From NCBI RefSeq assembly GCF_036884655.1, contig NC_088359.1, positions 13,931,501 through 13,995,500 on the forward strand: 64,000 bases of DNA. The letters are read 5' to 3'. Positions 55,665 through 64,000 of this stretch are shown in pieces (within the stretch, counting starts at the first letter, position 1; every line of letters begins with the position of its first letter). The stretch is from Musa acuminata AAA Group. Taxonomy: Eukaryota; Streptophyta; Magnoliopsida; Zingiberales; Musaceae. The notes beneath the pieces were generated by a model that had not been told where the DNA came from, did no database searches, and saw only the letters and a program-made list of their open reading frames with translations. The translations under genes were made by a program, and so were the position numbers.

Positions 55665-56937
55665 TATTAGGATCAAGAGCGGCACTAAGAGTGGGGGGGG
55701 GGCGGGGGTAGTGAATTAGTGCAACGAAAAATTCTTCGATTTCATAGAAAGTTCATCTCGATTCAAATCATTTCGAAAAGATGTTGAACTTAAAACTTTT
55801 GTAAGAATGTAAGGAGAAGCTTAAGGAGATTTGTAGTAAAGTAAATTACACAAAATGAAAAGCAAACCAGAATTTAGAGTGGATTAGTCAATGAGACCTA
55901 CGTCCACTTCGGATTCCTCCTCCATCAAAGTCACCGGCATCCACTAAAGGCCTTCCTTCAATAGGCGAAGACCAACCACCTTTTATAGCATTTTCTCCTT
56001 TTGCCGGGTTTAGGAGACAACCCTTACAAGTTTTACTCCTCTTTCTTGGATAGTTACAAGGCTAAGAGAGGGAGTAGGAGAACTCTTCTCACTTTTACAA
56101 CACTTTTCATACTCCAAACACTTAGAATTTTTCACACATATGACAGCACTTTGTTACCCTTTCATACAAAAAAGGATGGGGTATTTATAGGCCCCAATGG
56201 TTTTAAAAGTTGGAGCCAAAAATTCAAATCCTTGGATTTCGGGACGCAAGCGGTATCATCGCCATTAATGGGCAATACCACCGCCTGACAAAGTTCGGAG
56301 ACCGAGCTTTGGCGGTACTATTGCCTGACAGGGGCGGTACCACCATAGGCAGTATTGATTTCCAACGATACCACTACCTAGACCACCCGGGAGATTGGGT
56401 CTCCCAAGCGGTGCCACCGCCGGCCATGTTTTCAGGGGCTGAATGGGCTGTTCAATTTGGCCTAATTCATCACTGTTAAGGGCCTAGTTGGCCCATAACT
56501 AAGTCAATGGGATTATCCCCCAATCCTAACTCTATTTTAAATTAATTACAATAATGAAGACATAATTAAAGCACTTCTTGTTATAGTACGTTAATTGCTC
56601 TTCCGGCGAGCTTCCGACGATCTTCCAATGAACTCTCAGCAATATTCCGATAGACTCCCAGTAAGCTCACAAACTTTATGATGATCTTCTTAGCGAGTTC
56701 CAATAAGCTTCTTTGGCAAACTCCTGGACTTCTCGATTGGTTCCGGCAGAACTTCCGACAAATGTCCGAACATCCGATGAACTCTTGAACTTCCAACGAG
56801 ATTTCGATCTTGATTCTAGCACAATACCTGCTTTATGTCTTACTACTATCGTAATTAATCCTGCACACTTTTCTCAACATATATATTAGTTTAAATAATT
56901 TGTAATTGATTTCATTATTAAAATCTGAGATTCAACA
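55665..56937 (-). repeat. 3' LTR of element G
   Basis: 1273 bp, short-U3 form, TATTAGGATC (TG lost) to GATTCAACA. The G run is broken by a C (about 55692-55707). It has a TATA box at 56182-56190, palindromes (about 56247-56420) and a CG-rich block (about 56598-56790). It interrupts LTR N; the adjacent five bases are CTGAC, and the partner copy is outside the window. Confidence 0.8.
56182..56190 (-). promoter_or_regulatory. TATA box in 3' LTR of G
   Basis: Minus-strand CTATAAATA followed by CCCCATCC, at the family position. Confidence 0.6.
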
Positions 56938-58094
56938 ATCTACCCTTTTTTTTTTTATGACGGAGTTAACTTTAACTCCCCTTATCTATATGCCATACTG
57001 GATAAAATACATTCTTGAATTCAAGGCCTTTGAATTCAAGTATCAAACTAATAAGTTAAGTTTATTTAAACTTATCAACATGCACATCATGATTCCTATC
57101 ATGATTTAACATTCTCATAATACGATGTCACGTATTTATCAATGAAAATGATGTCAAGGCATGACATCCATTTTCAAGTCCAATCATAGACATTCATCAT
57201 TTGTAAGTATGATACGAATTTCAAATATGAAACATAGCAAGATGACAAAGATAACAATTCAACATTTCATGACAAGATATCAATTGTAAAATAGCAAGCT
57301 AAGCTCAAGTTATCTTATCATAATGAAAGACATTTATCAAGCATTCATTAAGTATACAAGTGTTTATGATAAGCATTTATGATAAGCTATATTGCATACA
57401 TTTACAATGCCAATTTGTCATCAATTTATCACTTTTTGGTATTATTTCTCCCCCTTTGTCATCAATAAAAAGGAGAACAATTCAACAATACAAATATGGT
57501 AAAAATTCATGCAAATTTCACACTAATTTATTAAATAATATTGCATCGTTGCATGGTAACATTCAAAAGTTCTCAATTTTAAAGAGAGATTTCATCAACT
57601 TTTCCCCCTTTGTCATCAAAAACTTTGCATGAAGAAGAAAGGTAAGGAGAGAATCCAATAAGAATCTAATTTGTGAAATGATTTGAATCAAAATATCATT
57701 TGAAATCAAATCGCCATTCTTGCAAGTAATCATCTCACACCAAAATTCATCTTTCAAGAATCAAGATATCCATTGGAATTCATAAAATTCATCTTTCATG
57801 AGAAGAATAAGGAAGAATTCATGGGAAAGAAGCACCAGTTGAAGGATAAAGGAAATTCCATGAATAAACCTTCATAAATCAAATCCATTTCTCATTTAAA
57901 GATTCATAAGAGTGAAATCCGTGAGAGATGCATTTGTCAATGAATTCCATATGTTAAACATCATTAAGTGATGGAGCAAGGATAAGAAGTAAAGTTGATA
58001 TCAAGGAAGATAATACCAAAATAAATTCATGAAAGCTCCATTCATGAAATACATTAAGAGAAGGCACCAAGTCCGGAAAAGAAATACAACAAAC
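56938..58094 (-). other. Polypurine tract and 3' non-coding region of element G
   Basis: The main tract (minus-strand run of A, then GGGTAGAT, 56938-56958) is decayed. About 1.1 kb of AT-rich sequence follows up to the pol stop, with no supportable gene. Secondary tracts lie at 57447-57478, inside an inverted repeat with arms TTCTCC/GGAGAA, and at about 57602-57612. Confidence 0.7.
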
Positions 58095-58942
58095 TTATGT
58101 ATTCGGACAATTTAACATCCCTAATTCCCTTCTAATAAAATCAAATTGTTCTTTATTTAAGGATTTTATAAAGATATTGGCCAATTGATATTTCGTATCA
58201 ATAAACTATAAGATTACATCATGATTATTAACAAGGTCTCGTATAATGTGATGCCTAATGTCAATGTGTTTAGTTCTAGAGTGTTGAATAGGATTTTTCG
58301 TTAAACATATTGCACTTGTATTGTCACATTTTATATGAATATTTTTAAGATAAATTTTATAATCTTCTAATGTATTTTTCATCCATACAACTTGTGCACA
58401 ACATGCACTAGCCGCAATGTATTCGGCTTCGATTGTGGATAGTGCAACTGAGTTTTGTTTCTTTGAGGACCAAGAGACAAGTGCGTGTCCTAAAAATTGA
58501 CAAGTTCCGGATGTGCTCTTTCTATATATTCGACACCTAGCAAAATCAATATCGGCATAACCAAGCAATTCAAAATTTTTAGATTTTGGATACCATTGTC
58601 CTAATTTAGGAGTTCCTTTTAGATATCTAAAAATCCTTTTGATAGCTTTTAAATAAGATTGATTATGGTTAGATTGAAATCTAGCACAAAGTCCTACAAT
58701 AAACATGATATCCAGTCTAGTTGCGGTGAGGTATAGCAAACTATCTATCATATCCCTATAGGTTTTTTTATCAAAGCTTTCTCCACCTTCGTCAATATCT
58801 AACTTAGTGGAGGTACTCATAGAAGTATTGATAGCCTTTGAAATTTTCATATTAAATCATTTTAGCAAGTCTAATATATATTTTATTTGACTAATAAAAA
58901 TATCATCCTTAAGTTGTTTGATTTATAAGCCTAAAAAGAAGG
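58095..58942 (-). pseudogene. pol: Element G RT end and RNase H
   Basis: After F, pol resumes near the C-terminal RT block (S-K-A-I-N-T-S-M-S-T-S-T-K-L) and runs open from 58850 to 58206 through RNase H. The acidic residues are present (Y-A-D-I-D-F, E-A-E-Y-I-A-A-S, K-C-D-N-T-S-A). A stop at about 58206 precedes the last 37 or so codons, which end C-P-N-T and TAA at 58095-58097, as in H. Confidence 0.83.
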
Positions 58943-58947
58943 CTAGT

Positions 58948-59341
58948 TGATAGAACCCTTGCAGATTCTAAACTTGGGGTTGATCTCTTTAGGGGATCGG
59001 CCTCCTAGGAACTCTATAGGGGTTCCTCCCTCCAAGTTGCTGCTCAAAGGCTATAGAAAAGATTCATCTATTGCTTATGAAAAGAGGAGGAATACATGGC
59101 TATTTATAGGGTTTCTAAACCCTAACTCCTAATTGGACTCCTACTCAAGACTCCTACTTCTAACCAACTCATAATAGGACTTCTACTCAAGACTCCTATT
59201 CCTTTACAACTCCTAATTCTTCTCTAAGAAACAACCTCCTAACCCTAGCCGGCCTCTTCACCTCTTTAATAGGGGTCAGCTTAGGTAGGTTTTACATGAA
59301 TGTCCCTCTTAATTAGGCCTCTCCTAGCTAGAGTCCTAACA
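58948..59341 (-). repeat. 3' LTR of element F
   Basis: 394 bp, TGATAGAACC to GTCCTAACA, with a minus-strand TATA box at 59101-59109. It contains repeated GACTCCTA and CTAACTCCTAAT words. Confidence 0.88.
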
Positions 59342-59355
59342 GACCCGCCCTCTTC
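59342..59355 (-). other. Polypurine tract of element F
   Basis: Minus-strand GAAGAGGGCGGGTC next to the 3' LTR; similar to that of E. Confidence 0.75.
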
Positions 59356-59387
59356 AAATCAGCCTTGTCCTCGAGGCTAACGATTCA

Positions 59388-59916
59388 TGAATTTTGAGAA
59401 TTTGATCTTTAAGTCGTCATAGTTCTCCCAAGTGGCATCTTCTATTGGTAGGTTCGCTCACTGTATTAGCACTTCATTAGTGGGTCGTCATCGTCGAGTC
59501 ACGATCCGTCGATCAATAATGGCACTTGGTTGGGTCTGGAGTTCTCCTTGGGTAGTCTTATTTGGTGGGTGGCTTTGGGCTGTCTCCAAGCACCTATTTA
59601 CAACTTTTGTCTGGTCGTTGATTTGTGGGTGATATGCCGTACTCCTTTTCAATTTTGTACCCTGCATATGGAATAACTTTGTCCAAAATCTGCTCATGAA
59701 GATGCAAGAAGAATTTATCATAAGCACAATGCGTCCCTTATAGTGTAATTCTTTTGAGTCCCAATTATAATGAGCCACGAAGCTTGGTGCTTCATCCAAT
59801 TTTTTTATAATCTTACTAGTCTCTGAATCTTCCTGCAATTCCATCTTAATACTCTCACGTTTCCCATGCAGTATCACCTGTTTCTCCTTACTATAAAATT
59901 TTATAAATAGTTGCAT
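59388..59916 (-). pseudogene. pol: Element F integrase fragment and chromodomain remnant
   Basis: One frame (59916-59488) starts in RT-like sequence ([11 protein letters not shown]) and jumps across a deletion to integrase ([29 protein letters not shown]). It ends [12 protein letters not shown]. After a frameshift the next frame gives L-P-I-E-D-A-T-W-E-N-Y-D-D-L, the end of a chromodomain, which marks the element as a chromovirus. A chromodomain tethers integrase to chromatin; this one is broken. Confidence 0.8.
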
Positions 59917-61282
59917 AAAATTCTAATAAATATCACCTAATGTCATCAGCCATTTAATTCTGAGTATGGCCTCATGATCATCAAGAGGGAGGAGGAAGAA
60001 ATATGCAATTATCTCTTGGTCCTGCAGCAACAGTTTCACCTGCGGGCACCTATGATCACACTTCAAAATCCGTCCGTTGGCGACCTTAACAACAAACCTG
60101 CTGCAATTCTCAATAGGTAAGTTCATATGGACAGCAACCTTACTGTTTAGGAAGTTATTAGTGCTGCCCGTGTCGATGAGAACAGTGATCGGTTATTGTT
60201 TGAGAAGGCCTCCAACTTTCATCGTTTGCGGGTTTGAGTAGCCAGCTAGTGTATGTACCGTAACTTCGGTCGATTGCGGCTCTTCTTCTGCATCTTCTTC
60301 TTCATGTTCAAGGCTCTCTTCTGGATGTTCAATGACCTCTTCTTCTATCGGTTCAATCACAAGAAGTCCCCCTTTACTACAGCGATGCTCACGGCTCCAC
60401 GGCTCATCACAATGCCAACATAACCCCTTCGCATATCGCTCCCGAAGCTCTTCTCTTGTTAACCTCTTTGGTGTAGGGAATTGGTCGACAGTAGGGGGGG
60501 CTGAGGGCTTTAATATTACTGGTTGAGGAGCGACCTTAGTCCTCCGAGCTTCATGGTTCAATTGCTCCTCTTGATGTCGTGCGAAAGAGATGGCTGCCAT
60601 AAGCGTATACGGTTGTCGTGCTTTAACTTCTCCTCGAATCTCCGGCTTCAAGCCCTCAATGAAGGTCCTCAATAGATATTTTTGAGACCAATCATGAGTT
60701 TGATTAGATAACCTTTCAAACCTAGTTTGGTACTCCTGAATGGTAGAGGTTTGTCGGATCTTTACTAGTTGTCCGTCAATATTCTCGTAATCGGTTGGTT
60801 TGAAGCGGATCAGCAATCTTTCTTTGAATTGTCGCCATGAAAGGACTCCATAAGTATGTTCAAATCAGTCAAACCATTGTATAGCATCCCCTTCAAGATG
60901 TATAGGTGTAATTTTCACCATAGATGCATCCGCGGTTTTATGGTACTCCTTCGTGCGAGATCCAACCAATTGGGACTCCTTCTTCCCATATAGGGAATTC
61001 CACTCTCATGCATGGATAGTTGGGGTTGGTCATAGAGCTTCCCCTCTCTTGGAAGTCATATCTTTGGGCTTGGTGCGATTGGGCAAAGCTCTCTCCTTGA
61101 TGTGATTTCTTCGGGCTTAGTGGTCGGTCCAATCTGAGTTCGGTAAAGAGCGTCCGAATCTTATCCTCCATTCGTACCTCGAAGGCTTCAAATTTAGTAT
61201 TGATTACTTCCTCATATACCATAGTATATGTCGCCAAATCTATGATGTTAAGATCTATCTTTTGTTGTCGGGTTAAAGGCAT
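59917..61282 (-). pseudogene. gag: Element F gag and protease
   Basis: Starts at the ATG at 61282 (M-P-L-T-R-Q-Q-K) and stops at 60938. Gag resumes by about 60816 (T-S-T-I-Q-E-Y-Q-T-R-F-E-R-L core) with an intact chromoviral knuckle C-W-H-C-D-E-P-W-S-R-E-H-R-C. After a stop at about 60193, the protease shows L-I-D-T-G-S-T-N-N-F, with catalytic Asp and D-T-G intact, then W-L-M-T-L-G-D-I at 59930 and a stop. The same order of blocks in E shows that E and F are relatives. Confidence 0.85.
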
Positions 61283-62519
61283 GTATTGGTTGAGAGAGGT
61301 GATGGTCGAAAGGGTTGGTGGATTGGTGGATGTAGGCCACGGTTTAGGATTATTTTGTGGCTATTTTGGGTGCAGTTTTAGGGTGTGGCTTGGTAGAGTT
61401 TTAGGGCTGTGGATGAATGTTTTGGATCTATAGTAGATGGTAGCAAAGGTTTGATAGAAATCAGTGGAAGTTGCAGCAAGTATGTGCTATCTTGTAAAAG
61501 TAGAATTTCCACCATAATTTCCACCAAAAACTTGGGAGAATTGAGGAGAGAATTGATAGCAAAATCACAGTTTATATGACAGCAAGGATGACTAATTTAA
61601 TCAAGAAAATTTCGGCAGTATAACAGCAAGTAAATTGGTGCAACTTGCGATAGCAGAATTCTCGTCGAAAAATTTCAGCGGTCTACGATAAAAATTTGCA
61701 GCAACACAAAATCGTTTTTAGAGATAAATTCCTCAATAGATCAATCTTAGATGGAAGACAAGATGATCTATGAAGTGTATAAGAAATTTCATTCAAAAAA
61801 GATTGCAAATAGATGGGTTAAGGCAACAATATGCGGCTGAAATTTTCTGCAGCACAGATTTTTAAGTCTAGCAGATTGGACGTAAAAGATCAGTAGTTTA
61901 TATTGAGAATTTTTTGATGAAACCAAAGGGAAATCCACTATTAGGAAGTGTCAAAGCTATCATAAAAATTTGGTAGATATTTGGGTAGAAACAACGTAGT
62001 ATCAAGATCAAAGAAACAGTGCTATGCGGCTGAAATTTTATAGTGCAGATTTTCAAGTATAGCAGATTAGACATAAAATATCAATGGTTTATATTAAGAA
62101 TTTTTTGAAAAAATCAAAGGGAAATCTGCTGTTAGGAAGTGTCAAAGATGTTATAAAAATTTTGTAGAGATTTGGATAGAAGAAATACAGTACCAAGATC
62201 AAACAGACGGTGCTATACGGTTGGAATTCTGCAATGTATCTTTCGTCGTAGAGATGAAAACTTTATGACGAAAAGTTTATGCAGCAATATAGGAATAATT
62301 TTTTTAGGATTTTCAAATAAGGATAACTAAATTGCAGCAGCAGTAAGGTAGAAAACCAGAACCTGTTGTAATTCACGAGGAGATCAAAGGATGATCCGTG
62401 GTGGTGGAGATGACGATAGAATTTGATGACGATCTTTTAAGCAATTGTGGGAATTGCTTTGGATGGTTGTGGAGGGTTGATAGATGGCTATGGAAGGGCA
62501 GCGAGATGCCAAGAATGCT
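61283..62519 (-). other. 5' leader of element F with tandem repeats
   Basis: About 1.24 kb between gag and primer site with no gene. GCGGCTGAAATTTT occurs at 61833 and 62036, and a decayed third copy is at about 62217, giving an imperfect repeat of about 180-203 bp. The composition is AT-rich, unlike E's GC-rich leader. Confidence 0.65.
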
Positions 62520-62533
62520 GCTCTGATACTAGG
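62520..62533 (-). other. Primer binding site of element F
   Basis: Minus-strand CCTAGTATCAGAGC, related to the initiator-Met site, abutting the 5' LTR. Confidence 0.75.
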
Positions 62534-62927
62534 TGTTAGAACCCTTGCAGATTCTAAACTTGGGGTTGATCTCTTTAGGGGATCGGCCTCCTTGGAACTC
62601 TATAGGGGTTCCTGCCTCCAAGTTGCTGCTCAAAAGCTGCAGAAAAGATTCATCTATTGCTTATGAAAAGAGGAGGAATACATGGCTATTTATAGGGCTT
62701 CTAAACCCTAACTCCTAATAGGACTCCTACTCTAGACTCCTACTTCTAACCAACTCCTAATAGGACTTCTACTCAAGACTCCTATTCCTTTACAACTCCT
62801 AATTCTTCTCTAAGAAACAACCTCCTAACCCTAGCCGGCCTCTTCACCTCTTTAATAGGGGTCGGCTTAAGTAGATTTTACATGAATGTCCCTCTCAATT
62901 AGGACTCTCCTAGCTAGAGTCCTAACA
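62534..62927 (-). repeat. 5' LTR of element F
   Basis: 394 bp, TGTTAGAACC to GTCCTAACA, TATA box at 62687-62695. Confidence 0.88.
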
Positions 62928-62932
62928 CTAGT

Positions 62933-64000
62933 TCCTCCATTAAACTCATTTCAAACTCTAGACTCATGCTTTTGGCAAACGATTCACATAAGGATTCATT
63001 TGTAGAGCCAAAAATAATATCATCAACATAAATTTGAACAATAAGAAAATCATTTTTAAATTTTTTGATAAAAAATATAGTATCGACCTTGCCTTTAGAG
63101 AAATTATTTTGAATTAGAAAAGAGCTAAGCATCTCATACCAAGCCCTTCGGGCTTGTTTTAAACCATAAAGAGCTTTAGTCAATTTATATAGAACTTATA
63201 ATTCTCAAATCCGGGGGGTTATTCAACATCAACTTCTTCGGAAATAAAGCCATTAAGAAAAGCACTTTTAACATCCACTTGAAACAACTTAAAATTATTA
63301 CTACTAGCATAGGCAACGAGCATCCTTATGGCTTCTAATCGTGCCACAGGAGCGAAGGTTTCTTCATAATCGATACCTTTTTCTTGGTTGAAACCTTTAG
63401 CCACTAATCTAGCCTTGTTTCTAACCATAATACCAAATTCATCTTACTAATTTCTAAAGACCCATTTAGTACCAATAACTAAATGGTCATTTGGTCTTGG
63501 AACAAGCTTCCACATCTCATTTCTCTCCAATTGATTTAACTTTTCTTGCATTGTGAGAACCCATGAATCATCTTTCAAGGCCTTGTCAATGCATTTATGT
63601 TCAATTTGTGAGAGAAAAGCGATGTTGGCACAAAAATTCTTAAGAGAAGAATGAGTTTGAACCCCCTTTTGATGTGTCTTCTATGATTAGCTCCTTAGAA
63701 TGAGCATCTATATACTTCCATTCCTTGGGTAAGGATGTTTTCGAAGAAGATGCATCCAAGTTGCTAGATGGAGAAAGGGTTTTATTTAAATTTAAAGCAT
63801 CAAAGTTAAGATCATCATCAAAATCATTTTTCTTAGTTATGAAAATTTAATTAAAAACCACATGAATAGACTCTTCTATAATCAAAGTTCGTTTGTTAAA
63901 GATACAAAAAGCCTTAGAAATAAAAGAATAACCAATAAAAATTCCTTCATCAAATTTTGCATCAAACTTTCCTAAGGCATCATTTTCATTCAAGATAAAG
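62933..64000 (-). pseudogene. pol: Element G pol: integrase-RT linker and N-terminal RT, runs off window
   Basis: From the right edge: the end of the integrase region (N-E-N-D-A-L-G-K-F-D-A-K), a linker with stops, then RT_2. The parts 63428-63219 ([21 protein letters not shown]) and 63183 onward (Y-G-L-K-Q-A, active site Y-V-D-D-I-I-F) are in different frames. F interrupts after M-S-L-M-E-E-L; the rest is at 58095-58942. Confidence 0.83.

Larger units (their letters stand above)
58948..62927 (-). mobile_element. Element F: deleted Ty3/gypsy chromovirus
   Basis: 3980 bp with 394-bp LTRs, flanked by CTAGT (58943-58947 and 62928-62932), inserted in G's RT. Gag, protease, part of integrase and a C-terminal chromodomain remnant are present. 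RT, RNase H and the first half of integrase have been deleted. The two LTRs differ at about 16 of 394 positions by eye. Confidence 0.88.

Overview
This window is plant nuclear DNA made almost entirely of LTR retrotransposons nested inside one another. I see no host protein gene, tRNA, rRNA or CRISPR array. The organism is a flowering plant, probably a monocot with many Sireviruses; the sequence alone does not fix the species. Three groups of elements are present. (1) A Ty1/copia family that looks like the Sirevirus (Maximus) lineage. Its LTRs run TGTTGAATCT...GATCCTAACA, with an initiator-Met-type primer binding site, palindrome arrays in U3 and several polypurine tracts. It occurs as pol-bearing copies and as gag-only copies. 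(2) A second copia element with 1.5 kb LTRs, possibly Angela-like. (3) Two gutted Ty3/gypsy chromoviruses.

Layout, with letters assigned here. A (minus; 1-1701, runs off the left edge) is inserted in the gag of B (minus; 1702-4024), which is inserted in the 3' LTR of C. C (minus, gag-only; 4025-9641) and D (minus, gag-only; 9642-17925) share the LTR at 8016-9641. Chromovirus E (13195-17083, TSD CTCTC) sits in D's 5' LTR. At 17925/17926 the truncated D LTR is fused to the RT of M.

M (minus, pol-bearing) occupies 17926-19878 and 52188-54204. Its two halves are separated by J (plus, gag-only; 19879-52187). Inside J are: a solo LTR of group 2 (21170-22664); H, a full-length Sirevirus (minus; 22860-40660, TSD CTTAT), which is itself interrupted by I (plus, group 2; 29793-38245, TSD TTAAT); and K, another gag-only element (plus; 45440-51558, TSD GCACC). 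The order M then J then H then I is therefore four levels deep, with target-site duplications recognisable at each step.

To the right, 54205-54857 is unassigned. It is followed by a truncated plus-strand LTR, N (54858-55664), interrupted by G (minus Sirevirus; 55665 to the right edge). Chromovirus F (58948-62927, TSD CTAGT) splits G's reverse transcriptase.

Almost every coding region is broken by stops, frameshifts or deletions. The exceptions are the gag of C, open for 310 codons, and the partial gag of A, open to the window edge. The most notable material is non-coding. There are four look-alike hairpins with different but complementary stems in the leader of I, palindrome arrays with three kinds of centre in U3, extra polypurine tracts sitting in hairpins, 148-bp tandem repeats in R-U5, and LTR ends of E that repeat a PBS-like sequence plus a hairpin. 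All comparisons were made by eye; no alignment or database search was run.
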